Positions 36,514-44,974 are shown, counted from the stretch's first letter. The stretch: DNA of 58,229 nt from an uncultured Pelagibacteraceae bacterium (GCA_902563555.1 CACEXM010000002.1:40001-98229); one strand, 5' to 3'. Notes: generated from the letters alone by a model not told the origin. Numbers and translations are program-made.

Positions 36514-37735
36514 AGAGATCGATCTTAGCCTAGATCGTATAAAAAATCTTTGTGAAAAATTAGGAAATCCACAGGATGAAATAAAATGTATACAGGTCTG
36601 TGGAACTAACGGAAAAGGTAGCACAATTTCCTTTCTAAGATCTATACTTAAAGAAGCTAATATTAAATGTAATTTATACACCTCTCCTCATGTAATAAGG
36701 ATTAATGAAAGATTTGTTTATAATGATGAAATGATTAATGATAACGATCTAGCAGATTTATTGTCTAAGATTGTAGAAGTTAACAATAATCAACCTTTAA
36801 CATACTTCGAAGCTTTAACAGCTGCATTTTTTTATGGATGCAAAAAATATAAAGAGAATCTTGTGATTACGGAATTTGGCCTTTTTGGAAGGGGAGATGC
36901 AGTAAATATTTTAAAAAAGAATCTTTGTAATATAGTTACTTCTTGTAGTGAAGATCACTTAGACTGGCTACCAAAAAATGATCGAACTATTGAAAGGATT
37001 ATTTTTGAAAAAACCTCCTCTTTACTAAATTCAAATATAGTCGTTGCTAAACAAAGTTCTGATGAAATTGTAGAATGTATTAAAAAGAATATCTCTAACA
37101 ATAGAGCCAATAAATATTATTTTAATGAAAATTACAATTTTGTTTTAAAGGAAAATAATTTTTTTTATTATGAGGATAAGTATGGTGGTTTAAAAATTCC
37201 AAAACCCAACTTAAATGGACAATTTCAACTTGAGAATGCTTCTACAGCAATCGCAACATTAAGAATTCTAGAGGATATAAAAATTAAGGATCAACACATA
37301 ATAGATGGAGTTCAAAAAGCATCTAACATTGGTAGACTTGAGGAAATAAAATCTGGTAAACTTAAAAACTTAGTAAAAAATAATAGACTAATTCTTGACT
37401 CTTCACATAATCCTGGTGGAGCAAAAGTTCTTAATGAATATCTTCAGACTTTAGATTGTAACAAACATGTTATTATAGGGATGATGGCTAATAAAAATCA
37501 CGAAGAATACATAAGTTATTTTAAAGATATTTCATCCTTAACAACAGTTGATATACCAAATCAACTTAATGCGATAAGTGGAAAAAAATTAAAAGAAAAA
37601 TTTAATAATATACCTAATGTTATTTATAAAGAAAGTATTCAAAAAGCTATTCAATCGGTAAAATTAAAAGAGAACGATTTGCTTTTAATTACTGGTTCAT
37701 TGTATTTAAGTGGTGAATTTTTAAAAATTAATTAA
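36467..37735 (+). CDS. folC: Bifunctional folylpolyglutamate synthase / dihydrofolate synthase
   Basis: A 422-residue Mur-ligase-fold enzyme that adds glutamate to dihydropteroate and folates. GTNGKGST is the ATP loop, YTSPHVIRINERF the folate loop, and DSSHNPGG the C-terminal domain motif. The conserved N-terminus LQKLHPKEIDLSLDRI requires the start inside accD; no other start codon fits, so the 47-nt overlap is real. The accD-folC order is common in proteobacteria. Confidence 0.93.
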   Translation: MKLQKIVNHLQKLHPKEIDLSLDRIKNLCEKLGNPQDEIKCIQVCGTNGKGSTISFLRSILKEANIKCNLYTSPHVIRINERFVYNDEMINDNDLADLLSKIVEVNNNQPLTYFEALTAAFFYGCKKYKENLVITEFGLFGRGDAVNILKKNLCNIVTSCSEDHLDWLPKNDRTIERIIFEKTSSLLNSNIVVAKQSSDEIVECIKKNISNNRANKYYFNENYNFVLKENNFFYYEDKYGGLKIPKPNLNGQFQLENASTAIATLRILEDIKIKDQHIIDGVQKASNIGRLEEIKSGKLKNLVKNNRLILDSSHNPGGAKVLNEYLQTLDCNKHVIIGMMANKNHEEYISYFKDISSLTTVDIPNQLNAISGKKLKEKFNNIPNVIYKESIQKAIQSVKLKENDLLLITGSLYLSGEFLKIN

Positions 37736-38049
37736 ATATTTTTTTCCAAAAATTCTTTCATATTACTCTCTGGAACTCCACCAACTTTTCTATCGACCTC
37801 AACACCTTTTTTATAAATTATAACCGTTGGGACGCCTCTTATTCCTGCAGCACTTCCTGTATTTATGCCTCCGTCCTCAATATCAGCATAATAAAAACCA
37901 GCTTTATCCTTATACTCAACTGCTAACTTATCCATTATTGGTTTCAATGTCTTACAAGGACCACACCAGGCAGCTGAAAATTGAATTACAGATACATCTT
38001 CACTTTTAATTTTACTTTCAAAATCTTCATCTTTAAAATCTATAAGCAT
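37732..38049 (-). CDS. trxA: Thioredoxin
   Basis: A 105-residue thioredoxin fold with the active site WCGPCK (residues near 30) and the cis-proline loop RGVPTVII. Without a signal peptide it should act in the cytoplasm, for example on ribonucleotide reductase. It ends in a 4-nt stop overlap with folC. In alphaproteobacteria trxA often lies near folC, as here. Confidence 0.95.
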   Translation of the reverse strand: MLIDFKDEDFESKIKSEDVSVIQFSAAWCGPCKTLKPIMDKLAVEYKDKAGFYYADIEDGGINTGSAAGIRGVPTVIIYKKGVEVDRKVGGVPESNMKEFLEKNI

Positions 38050-38083
38050 AGTAGGGGTTTATTAATAATAATCATAAAGTCAA

Positions 38084-39520
38084 CTATGTAAATTCATACT
38101 TCTTTTCAATTGACATAATAAATTGGTTAATTTCGTCTAATTTTTTTAATTCAACCTCATCATCTCTATTAGATGCTTGATCTCTTAAATAATCAATTTC
38201 AGTATAAGCCATGTTAACTGTTTGCCATTTTTCTTTATTTTTACTTAAAATTCTTCTCGCAATTTCACTTTTAATATTTTTGTACAAGTCAGGAGGTAAA
38301 ACTTGAGGAGCTTCTTGATAAATTATCTTTTGACCAAACCAACTACATCTCTTGTCTTGAAACTTATCTAGAAGTCTCAGTTTATCTTCCCATGAGGAGC
38401 TGTGCCATGTTTTAAATAAAGCAGTATCTTTATTTGGAATAAATTTTTCGTATAGAGTTTCTTCTGGTAATAAATCTTCTTGAGTTTTGGTTTGTGCTTT
38501 TTCTTCAGCTGCTTCTCTGTGAATAATCTGAATATTTTTACAAAAATTCTCATTTTCTCTAACAAGTTTAGCTCTTTTTTGAATTATTGCTAAATCTAAA
38601 TCTAAATAGGGCTTTTGTTTTAAGGCATACTCTTTACTCATAACCACTGGAGCTTTATTTGTTTTTAGAACCCTAAGTGCTTTGGGACTAAATTTCTTTA
38701 AAATATCTCTTAATTGATTGACGGATAAATCTAAAAATGGTTCAGGATCTCTTCTTAGATCCCAAAGATATCCCCATGATGCGTATGAGGGGTGAAAACA
38801 ATGCTTTGGGTGTAATGTGCAAGCAAGGTACATCATATTTCTGCCTTTAACATTTTCAAAGATTGAATATACACCATCATTTGTAAGTAATGTCTCCACA
38901 CTTGCTTTTGTTGCGGTTTTTAAAAAAGTATCCCAATTATCTTTATGTTTATCTCTTATAATTCTAAGAACTTTTAATGAAGTATACGCATCGTGAAAAG
39001 CCGTGTGTTGTTGAGATGTATCAAATCCTTGCATTCTAGCTAATGCTTCTAAGGCTAGACTTGGATTTCCAGCTTCAGTCAATTCTGTTTTTAAGGTTTC
39101 TGGCTTTAAAGTTTGTGCTGCCCTTGCTATATGCAAACCATCGTGTTCTTGATTTGGTGAAGAGTGAGTAAGATAAGGATATCTATTCCCTTTAAAGAAA
39201 TTAAAATGAAACATCCTTCTATCAAAATTTAAGTTTGACCAACCCATAAACATCGCAGGACCAGCCTTTGAAAAAAAATTTTCTACTGCACCTAAAAATT
39301 CATAATGTGAATAATTGCCTTTAGTTAGTAGATCAATACTTGTTGAATTAACGAGTAATGCCTTTGCACTTGGCACCTCTCCTTCTGGCATTCTGCCTCT
39401 AATATTAAGTTTTCCAATTTCTTTTAAATTTTTATCAACTACGACTGCCCCAACCTCAATTATTGAACCCCAAATTGTGCTATTAGTTGTTTCTGTATCG
39501 TAAATTACTATTTTATCCAT
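38084..39520 (-). CDS. sbcB: Exodeoxyribonuclease I-like exonuclease
   Basis: A 478-residue protein about the length of E. coli ExoI (475). The N-terminal DEDDh exonuclease domain shows YDTETT (D8, E10), GWSNLNFDRRMFHF (Exo II) and HTAFHDAYTSLKVL (Exo III with His). The middle and C-terminal parts (RRDPEPFLDLSVNQLRDIL, then KTNKAPVV) match the ExoI SH3-like and helical domains. Expected activity is 3'-5' degradation of single-stranded DNA in repair. It is followed in the cluster by two other DNA-processing genes upstream on the same strand. Confidence 0.85.
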   Translation of the reverse strand: MDKIVIYDTETTNSTIWGSIIEVGAVVVDKNLKEIGKLNIRGRMPEGEVPSAKALLVNSTSIDLLTKGNYSHYEFLGAVENFFSKAGPAMFMGWSNLNFDRRMFHFNFFKGNRYPYLTHSSPNQEHDGLHIARAAQTLKPETLKTELTEAGNPSLALEALARMQGFDTSQQHTAFHDAYTSLKVLRIIRDKHKDNWDTFLKTATKASVETLLTNDGVYSIFENVKGRNMMYLACTLHPKHCFHPSYASWGYLWDLRRDPEPFLDLSVNQLRDILKKFSPKALRVLKTNKAPVVMSKEYALKQKPYLDLDLAIIQKRAKLVRENENFCKNIQIIHREAAEEKAQTKTQEDLLPEETLYEKFIPNKDTALFKTWHSSSWEDKLRLLDKFQDKRCSWFGQKIIYQEAPQVLPPDLYKNIKSEIARRILSKNKEKWQTVNMAYTEIDYLRDQASNRDDEVELKKLDEINQFIMSIEKKYEFT

Positions 39521-39528
39521 TTTTAAAA

Positions 39529-40215
39529 TTAATTTGAGTTTGAAAGTTCATGAAATTTTTTCAATCTCCCTAAAAACAAATTTTGATAGGTAATTAATTC
39601 AGTTCCTTGAATTTTAAATTCTTGAAACAAATTATCCACTGTACAAACAAGTATAACACAAGCGTTGATATTTGAATTATAAACTACATTATGAGCTAAT
39701 GAGTAGGCTGCGGTTTGTAGTAGCCAAGAATCTATATACTCTACTTTTTTGGGTTTATTAGATTGTTTAAAGTCAATTATGGTTTCCTTTCCCTCATATA
39801 GTCCAACACAGTCTGCGGTGCCCGCATACTTTTCAGGGTAATGCATGGTGCACTCAACCCCATAGATTTCCTCTAACCTGTCTGTTAATCCTCTATCAAT
39901 AATTTCTTTTGCCATTTTTTTATACTGTTCATTATCCTCAAAAAAACTCAAATTTTCTCTTCCTAATAGATAAGACTCTAAATAACTATGCATTTGAGAT
40001 CCTCTGCTACTAGCCGCTTTAGTAATTGCCTCTGCTTCTTTATAGCCAGTTCTTTCTCGCCAATTTGCTAGTGCCGCTTTATCTTCCTCAGATTTTGTCG
40101 CATCAAGTATTGACGTCACACTTGGTAATTTTGCTTCTCCTAAGACATATCTTCTTATTCCATCTTCAGTAGCCCTTGAGCTTGATGGATAATTGTATTT
40201 TTTGTTCCAACGCAT
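39529..40215 (-). CDS. PD-(D/E)XK exonuclease, marine-phage/MGME1-like
   Basis: A 228-residue protein. Start chosen at MRWNKKYNYP; a longer frame would extend 26 residues and overlap rmuC. Order: LPSVTSILDATKSEEDKAAL, a helical part with RGSQMHSYLES, then the nuclease core GTADCVGLYEG and TIIDFKQSN (Asp and D-x-K pattern) followed by a Gln in LLQTAAYS. This arrangement resembles the Cas4/RecB-like and mitochondrial MGME1 nucleases and, from memory, short exonuclease-like proteins of T4-like cyanophages and pelagiphages. Probable role: single-stranded DNA end processing. Confidence 0.72.
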   Translation of the reverse strand: MRWNKKYNYPSSSRATEDGIRRYVLGEAKLPSVTSILDATKSEEDKAALANWRERTGYKEAEAITKAASSRGSQMHSYLESYLLGRENLSFFEDNEQYKKMAKEIIDRGLTDRLEEIYGVECTMHYPEKYAGTADCVGLYEGKETIIDFKQSNKPKKVEYIDSWLLQTAAYSLAHNVVYNSNINACVILVCTVDNLFQEFKIQGTELITYQNLFLGRLKKFHELSNSN

Positions 40216-40252
40216 GTGATTTCTTATAGTCGGTAATATGTGAAAAAAGAAA

Positions 40253-41350
40253 TTATTTTTTGAGCTGTTTATTTCTTTCAACAAATTTCTCAACGTTCTC
40301 TGTCAACACAGCTTTTTCAACTTGCTCGGGATCTTTTATGTTTTCTAAAGTTCTTGTAATTGATCTTGCGTCTTTACCAAAACTATCAACAACTGTCATA
40401 GCCTCTTCAAGTTTTTTTCTTAATTTATAAATATTATCAAAATGACTAGAAAATCTCGTGCTTATAGTTTTTAAGTGATCATAAATCTCTGTGGCGTGTT
40501 TTGAAATTTTAAGAGACTGAAAGCCCATATGTAAAGATTGTAAATATGCTGATAAAGTATTAGGGCCACAAATTACTATTTTATATTTTTTCATTAATTC
40601 TTGAGTTAATAACTCTTTAGTGCTTGGGTCTTGGTACTCAGTTAACTCTTTATAAAGACTTTCAGTAGGAGCATATACTATTGCAAAATTTGACGTTTTT
40701 GGAGGAACGATATATTTCTCCATGACACTTTTTGCTTTAGCTTTAAAAGCACTTGCTAATTTTGTTCTAGCATCAGCAACTGCTTTCTTATCATCTGCCT
40801 CGTGTGCATCAGTAATCGCCTTAAATTTTTCTACTGGAAAATGAGAATCTACCGAAACCAAAACATCTCCTTGAAGCTTGATTGCAAATTCCACATTTTC
40901 ACTGGAATCTTCTTTCATTTTGACATTAGTCATATATTGAGACGCAGGTAATAAATCTTTAATTAAGGCATCTAAAGAATACTCTGCGAGCGTTCCATAC
41001 TTTTTAACCCCTGCTAAAATTTTAGTAATCCCCTCTTGGCTTTGATTTAATAGTTGTACTTGTTGATTAAAGTTACCAACCTTCTCATCAACTTTAGTAA
41101 GGGCTTCAGTCATATCCTTTGTAACTCCTGTTGAAAGAGCGTTAAAGGAATTCGACATAGTTCCAAGTGAAGTGTTGATAGTATTATTTAATGTATCTTT
41201 TAATGTGACTATTTCAGTCTTTAAATTAGCTATTTCTTCAGCCTCTTTATTCTCATTTTCATCTTTGAGTTTTGACTTTAAATTTAAATATAGAATACTT
41301 AATGTTGCACTAAGCAATAAAACTAAAATAATTAAAAGAATCATATCCAT
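40253..41350 (-). CDS. rmuC: DNA recombination protein RmuC
   Basis: A 365-residue protein: N-terminal transmembrane segment (about residues 3-22), a long coiled coil, then the RmuC nuclease-like domain (GTLAEYSLDALIKDLLPASQ, VEFAIKLQGDVLVSVDSHFP, PTESLYKEL and GPNTLSAYLQSLHMGFQ). It limits certain rearrangements in E. coli; the mechanism is unclear. It is upstream of the two nuclease genes on the same strand, with gaps of 37 and 8 nt, which suggests one operon. Confidence 0.9.
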   Translation of the reverse strand: MDMILLIILVLLLSATLSILYLNLKSKLKDENENKEAEEIANLKTEIVTLKDTLNNTINTSLGTMSNSFNALSTGVTKDMTEALTKVDEKVGNFNQQVQLLNQSQEGITKILAGVKKYGTLAEYSLDALIKDLLPASQYMTNVKMKEDSSENVEFAIKLQGDVLVSVDSHFPVEKFKAITDAHEADDKKAVADARTKLASAFKAKAKSVMEKYIVPPKTSNFAIVYAPTESLYKELTEYQDPSTKELLTQELMKKYKIVICGPNTLSAYLQSLHMGFQSLKISKHATEIYDHLKTISTRFSSHFDNIYKLRKKLEEAMTVVDSFGKDARSITRTLENIKDPEQVEKAVLTENVEKFVERNKQLKK

Positions 41351-41446
41351 AACATCAAAGATATACGTGATTATTCAAATATCAAATATAATTCAAAATT
41401 GATTATTAGAATTTCAACGTATATCTTTAAAAAATAATTAATAAAT

Positions 41447-41578
41447 ATGGATTTTTTTTTGATTTTAAAAATATTATTTATTGTTGGAGTAATGATCGCT
41501 CTATATGGGATAATTAGAAATTTAGATATAATCAAGATTATTTTAATTTACTTTAAAGATAAATTAATTGGAAAGTAA
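41447..41578 (+). CDS. Candidate small membrane protein (43 aa)
   Basis: An ATG-initiated 43-codon frame in the gap between rmuC and hisG. The product is a single hydrophobic helix (FLILKILFIVGVMIALYGII) followed by a basic tail (YFKDKLIGK). It overlaps the 3' end of the convergent hisG by 15 nt. There is no clear ribosome binding site and no family is recognised. Small hydrophobic frames can occur by chance in AT-rich DNA, so confidence is low. Confidence 0.4.
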   Translation: MDFFLILKILFIVGVMIALYGIIRNLDIIKIILIYFKDKLIGK

Positions 41579-42250
41579 TCTAATTAAATTATTCAATTTT
41601 GTTTTCTTGATATTTTTTTTTGAGGATAAAATACAAGCTTGAGACCTTAAAATTTCACCGTCCTTCAAAATACGTAAATTGTTTGCTTTGAGAGTTTCAC
41701 CTGTGGATGTAATGTCAGTAATCAACTCAGCAGATCCAGTAAAAGGGTAAGCCTCAGTAGCTCCTAAACTCTCAACTAACTTAAATTGTGTAACACCCTT
41801 TGAAAACAAAAAATCTTGTGTTAAATTTGGATATTTAGTTGCAACCCTAATTCTTTTTTTTTTAATATCTCTGAATTCAAAAGCAATTTCCTCAAGATCA
41901 GCAATAGTTTGAACATCAATCCAAGGATCTGGAATTGCTACCACTAAATTTGCTCTTCCAAAATTAAGTTTTTTGGCAACATTTATTTTATTTTGGACAC
42001 TTGCTCCGCTCTCTTTCAACAAATCAAAACCAGAAAAACCAATATCTAAAGAGCTATCCCCTAGTCTTTCAATAATTTCTCTGGCATGTAGATATAAAAT
42101 CTTAACATATGGTTTATTTTTAATTGATCCAATTAAATCTCTTTCTCCCCTTTCAGATATAATTTTCAATTTTTTTTTCTTAAAGATTTTTAAAACATCT
42201 GCTCGAAGTCGACCTTTGCTTGGAATACCTATATTGATTAAATTATCCAT
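41564..42250 (-). CDS. hisG: ATP phosphoribosyltransferase, short form
   Basis: A 228-residue catalytic subunit of the first histidine step (ATP + PRPP). It lacks the C-terminal regulatory domain, as in the HisG-S class that needs HisZ; hisZ lies 1 nt upstream. GIPSKGRLRADVLKIF and the PRPP motif ESLGATEAYPFTGSAELI are visible. Confidence 0.95.
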   Translation of the reverse strand: MDNLINIGIPSKGRLRADVLKIFKKKKLKIISERGERDLIGSIKNKPYVKILYLHAREIIERLGDSSLDIGFSGFDLLKESGASVQNKINVAKKLNFGRANLVVAIPDPWIDVQTIADLEEIAFEFRDIKKKRIRVATKYPNLTQDFLFSKGVTQFKLVESLGATEAYPFTGSAELITDITSTGETLKANNLRILKDGEILRSQACILSSKKNIKKTKLNNLIRLLSN

Positions 42251-42251
42251 T

Positions 42252-43304
42252 TTAATAAAATAAATTTAAAGCAGCACCAACTGCTGGAGTTTGTTTTTTT
42301 GAACCAAGGTCGGAAATCAATTTGTCATATCGGCCGCCATTGCAACAATTAATAATTTTTGATTTGGACTTAATATCTATTTTAAAAACCATACCCGTGT
42401 AATACTCAAGCTGTCTGCCAAAAGCAGCTGAAAAAGTCACATTTAATTTATTAATTTTATTTTTTGAGATTGGAAAATATCTCTGATCTACTAATAAATT
42501 AATTTTATATTTCTTGAAAAACTTATTTAATACCTTGGCTGCATTATTTATTGGACATTTAATTTTCAAAAACTCCTTAATAATTTTTGAAATATTTCTT
42601 CCTTTACTAGGTCTCCTTGGATCTTTAATCTTTTTATCAAACCTACTTAAAATTTCGTTAATTGTCCTATTTGCAATAATGGTTGATTGATCATCTTTTA
42701 ACATTCTAAAATATCTTTTTTTATCGATCTCAACTATTGTTGGATCAACATCTGAATTAGTTTCTAATCTTTTAAGAAGATCATTAAAATAATCTTCTCT
42801 CCAAAAATGTCTTGAAAGTCTTAATTTCCATCTTTTAGGGATATCTAATTTAGATATAAGAAGATTGAATATTTCTACATTCCCTATTGTGATCTCACCT
42901 GATGAATAATTAAAATTTTTCAAAGATTTTAATGATGTATTTATAATTTCCTTATCATCATCTTTCTCATTGCGTGACCCTATAATTTCAAAACCAACTT
43001 GATTTCTTACAATAGAGTCCTTTTTGTTTTCTGATTTACGATATGCTTGACCATTATAAAATATCTTCTCCCTGCCCTTTAGATTATTTTCTAAGTATCT
43101 AAGACAAGATACAATTGTCAGATCTGGCCTTAAACATAGTTCATTTCCTCCTTGGTCAGTAAATGAGAAAATAAATTTTCGAAAACTTTCACCAGACCTT
43201 TGTACAATATGGTTAGCTTCAATTACTGAGGGTAATTCAATATATTTAAAACCATTTGATTTAACAGTTTTAAGTATGCTGTCAGATAAATTTTTTGATT
43301 TCAT
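42252..43304 (-). CDS. hisZ: ATP phosphoribosyltransferase regulatory subunit
   Basis: A 350-residue HisRS paralogue without aminoacylation activity. It shows class II synthetase-like segments (FIFSFTDQGGNELCLRPDLT, GQAYRKSENKKD, and CCNGGRYDKLISDLG) but lacks the anticodon-binding domain. It forms an octamer with short HisG and confers histidine feedback. Its start overlaps hisS by 23 nt and no later ATG keeps the conserved start. Confidence 0.92.
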   Translation of the reverse strand: MKSKNLSDSILKTVKSNGFKYIELPSVIEANHIVQRSGESFRKFIFSFTDQGGNELCLRPDLTIVSCLRYLENNLKGREKIFYNGQAYRKSENKKDSIVRNQVGFEIIGSRNEKDDDKEIINTSLKSLKNFNYSSGEITIGNVEIFNLLISKLDIPKRWKLRLSRHFWREDYFNDLLKRLETNSDVDPTIVEIDKKRYFRMLKDDQSTIIANRTINEILSRFDKKIKDPRRPSKGRNISKIIKEFLKIKCPINNAAKVLNKFFKKYKINLLVDQRYFPISKNKINKLNVTFSAAFGRQLEYYTGMVFKIDIKSKSKIINCCNGGRYDKLISDLGSKKQTPAVGAALNLFY

Positions 43305-44679
43305 TTACTAAATTTTCTTTTAAAAAGGTGATTTGATTATCAACTCCCTTAACACCTAGGAGGTTCTTAAGTGTAATTTTGTTATCTTTAAATTCATTTT
43401 CTCCACAAATAACTGCAATCGGGCACCCTCTTTTATTTGCATATGTCAGTTGTTTCCCAAGATTTTTCTTACTATCTAAAAAAATTTCTGAATTAATATT
43501 ATTTTTTCTCAAGATATCTAAAATTTCGTAATAATTTTTTAAATATTTTTCATCCATTACGCAAACAATGACTGGTTTTTGATCATCTAATTGGACTTGA
43601 TTTATTTGAGACATAGCAAACAAAAGTCTATCAACCCCAATGCTAACACCTGTTCCAGGTATATCGACACCTTTAAATCTTGAAATTAACTTATTATATT
43701 GCCCACCAGAGCATACGCTGCCAATATCAATTTCTTTACCTTTGCTATTTGTTGTTTTAAAATTTAGATTAGTCTCAATACAAAAACCATCATAATACGC
43801 TAATCCCCTAACTATTGTGAAATTTGGTTTGATTAACTCAGAATAATTTCCAAAATCTAGCACCTCAAATAAATCCTCAATCTCTTTAATCCCTTCTTGT
43901 GTAAGAGTATTTTTAAAATTTTGTTTGAGTTTTTTTAAATCTTTAATTTTTAAAAAGTTTAAAATTTTTGAAACTTGATCATCATTTAGATCAGCTCCTT
44001 TAGTTATCGCACCGCTTTTATCTTTTCTCTCTTTTTTTAGTAGATCTTCAACTCCTTTTATTCCAAAATCTGGTTTGTCTAATTTATCAATTGCTCTCAT
44101 CACCTTGATCTCTTTATTTGCAGGAATTTTCAGATCTTGAATTAAACCTTGAATAATCTTTCTATTACTCACATTAATTGTAAATTGATCTTTTTTTAAA
44201 CCGCATTCAATTAGAGTGCTTGCAACCAGATTACATAATTCAGCATTTGCTTGTGCTGGATTTACGTTGCCTACTATATCGCAATCGGCTTGAGTAAATT
44301 CTCTGAAACGTGCATTACCAGACTTTTCATTTCTAAATACATTTTGAATGGCATATCTTTTATAAATTGATGGAAGTTCCTGATTATTTTGGGCAACAAA
44401 TCTTGCTAAAGGACTGGAAAGATCGTATCGAAGAGTAATATTCTTTTCACCGTCATTAAAAGAAAAAACATCAGACATAGGATTACTATCATCCTCTGCA
44501 AGAAAGGATCCTATATTTTCTGCAATTTCAAATGATGGGGTTTCTAAAGGATCAAAACCATATTTAATAAAATTATTCTCAATGACTTTTAATAGTCTTT
44601 TTTTGAGAATTAATGTTTTATTCCATCTATCTTCAAAACCTGAAGGTAATCCAGGAATTAATTTATTTTTTTCACTCAT
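43282..44679 (-). CDS. hisS: Histidyl-tRNA synthetase
   Basis: A 465-residue class II synthetase. The start is the ATG giving MSEKNKLIPGLPSGFEDRWN; a longer frame would run into tRNA-His and is rejected. Motif 2 is FRNEKSGNARFREFTQADCD, the histidine loop is GLAYYDGFCIE, and motif 3 is GTGVSIGVDRLL. A C-terminal anticodon-binding domain follows. Its own tRNA ends only 4 nt upstream of the start. Order hisS-hisZ-hisG is typical of alphaproteobacteria. Confidence 0.95.
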   Translation of the reverse strand: MSEKNKLIPGLPSGFEDRWNKTLILKKRLLKVIENNFIKYGFDPLETPSFEIAENIGSFLAEDDSNPMSDVFSFNDGEKNITLRYDLSSPLARFVAQNNQELPSIYKRYAIQNVFRNEKSGNARFREFTQADCDIVGNVNPAQANAELCNLVASTLIECGLKKDQFTINVSNRKIIQGLIQDLKIPANKEIKVMRAIDKLDKPDFGIKGVEDLLKKERKDKSGAITKGADLNDDQVSKILNFLKIKDLKKLKQNFKNTLTQEGIKEIEDLFEVLDFGNYSELIKPNFTIVRGLAYYDGFCIETNLNFKTTNSKGKEIDIGSVCSGGQYNKLISRFKGVDIPGTGVSIGVDRLLFAMSQINQVQLDDQKPVIVCVMDEKYLKNYYEILDILRKNNINSEIFLDSKKNLGKQLTYANKRGCPIAVICGENEFKDNKITLKNLLGVKGVDNQITFLKENLVNEIKKFI

Positions 44680-44683
44680 TTTT

Positions 44684-44757
44684 TGGTACCTTGAGTAGGT
44701 TACGCTCCTACGACTTCGGATCCACAAACCGACGTGATACTATTTCACCATCAAGGC
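44684..44757 (-). tRNA. tRNA-His (GTG), atypical D and T loops
   Basis: The minus strand folds into a complete cloverleaf with encoded CCA: acceptor GCCTTGA/TCAAGGT, D stem GTGA/TCAC, anticodon stem TCGGT/TCCGA (T31-T39 mismatch) around TTGTGGA (anticodon GTG), and T stem GTAGG/CCTAC. The base before G1 is T and the discriminator is A73, so no G-1 is encoded, as reported for many alphaproteobacteria. The D-loop is AATAGTA (A18) and the T-loop AGCGTAA (A54, G55, C56, T58), unlike the canonical GG/TTC pattern, yet with matched changes. Confidence 0.9.
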
Positions 44758-44797
44758 ATATCCTATTTGTTTTTATCTTATTTTTTGTGGATTTAAA

Positions 44798-44803
44798 ATT
44801 ATA
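44798..44803 (-). promoter_or_regulatory. candidate -10 box for tRNA-His-hisS
   Basis: Perfect TATAAT on the minus strand, lying between a terminator and tRNA-His, so transcription would begin about 35 nt before the tRNA. No recognisable -35 hexamer lies at 16-18 nt. Confidence 0.4.
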
Positions 44804-44813
44804 ATTAAATGGT

Positions 44814-44834
44814 AAAAAGCTAGCTTTAGCCAGC
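44814..44834 (-). terminator. Intrinsic terminator
   Basis: On the minus strand GCTGGC-TAAA-GCTAGC is followed by TTTTT, a compact GC-rich hairpin (one G-U) with a U-tract, conspicuous in this AT-rich genome. It would end a minus-strand RNA from the gap downstream of cspA, insulating tRNA-His-hisS. The loop TAAA includes the stop codon of the small frame at 44826. Confidence 0.7.
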
Positions 44835-44927
44835 ATGGATATGAGTATGCACAACTATTTCGTTTCCTTTAAGAGCTATTCTCAAAGTACCGTTGTTGAA
44901 CCATTTTATTAACTCACAATTTTTCAT
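44826..44927 (-). CDS. Candidate small gene: 33-aa ORF or terminator-ended small RNA
   Basis: Between the cspA terminator and a second terminator lies an ATG frame of 33 codons, MKNCELIKWFNNGTLRIALK at the N-terminus and ending in histidines (VVHTHIHAG). The sequence is more GC-rich than most spacers. The stop codon sits in the terminator loop. There is no Shine-Dalgarno; TTGCATAAT about 25-35 nt upstream could hold a -10 box (CATAAT). It is not recognised, and could equally be a non-coding RNA. Confidence 0.4.
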   Translation of the reverse strand: MKNCELIKWFNNGTLRIALKGNEIVVHTHIHAG

Positions 44928-44974
44928 TAAATGTTTTTTAAACAAAAAATTTTATTATGCAACCTTAAAAAGAA

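Noticed and set aside
40216..40293. 26-residue N-terminal extension of the PD-(D/E)XK nuclease
   Set aside because: Related proteins as I remember them begin MR.N..YNYP; the extension overlaps rmuC by 41 nt and has no matching feature.
44680..44727. Upstream start for hisS giving 16 extra residues
   Set aside because: The extension is the reverse reading of tRNA-His; HisRS proteins begin at the internal ATG.
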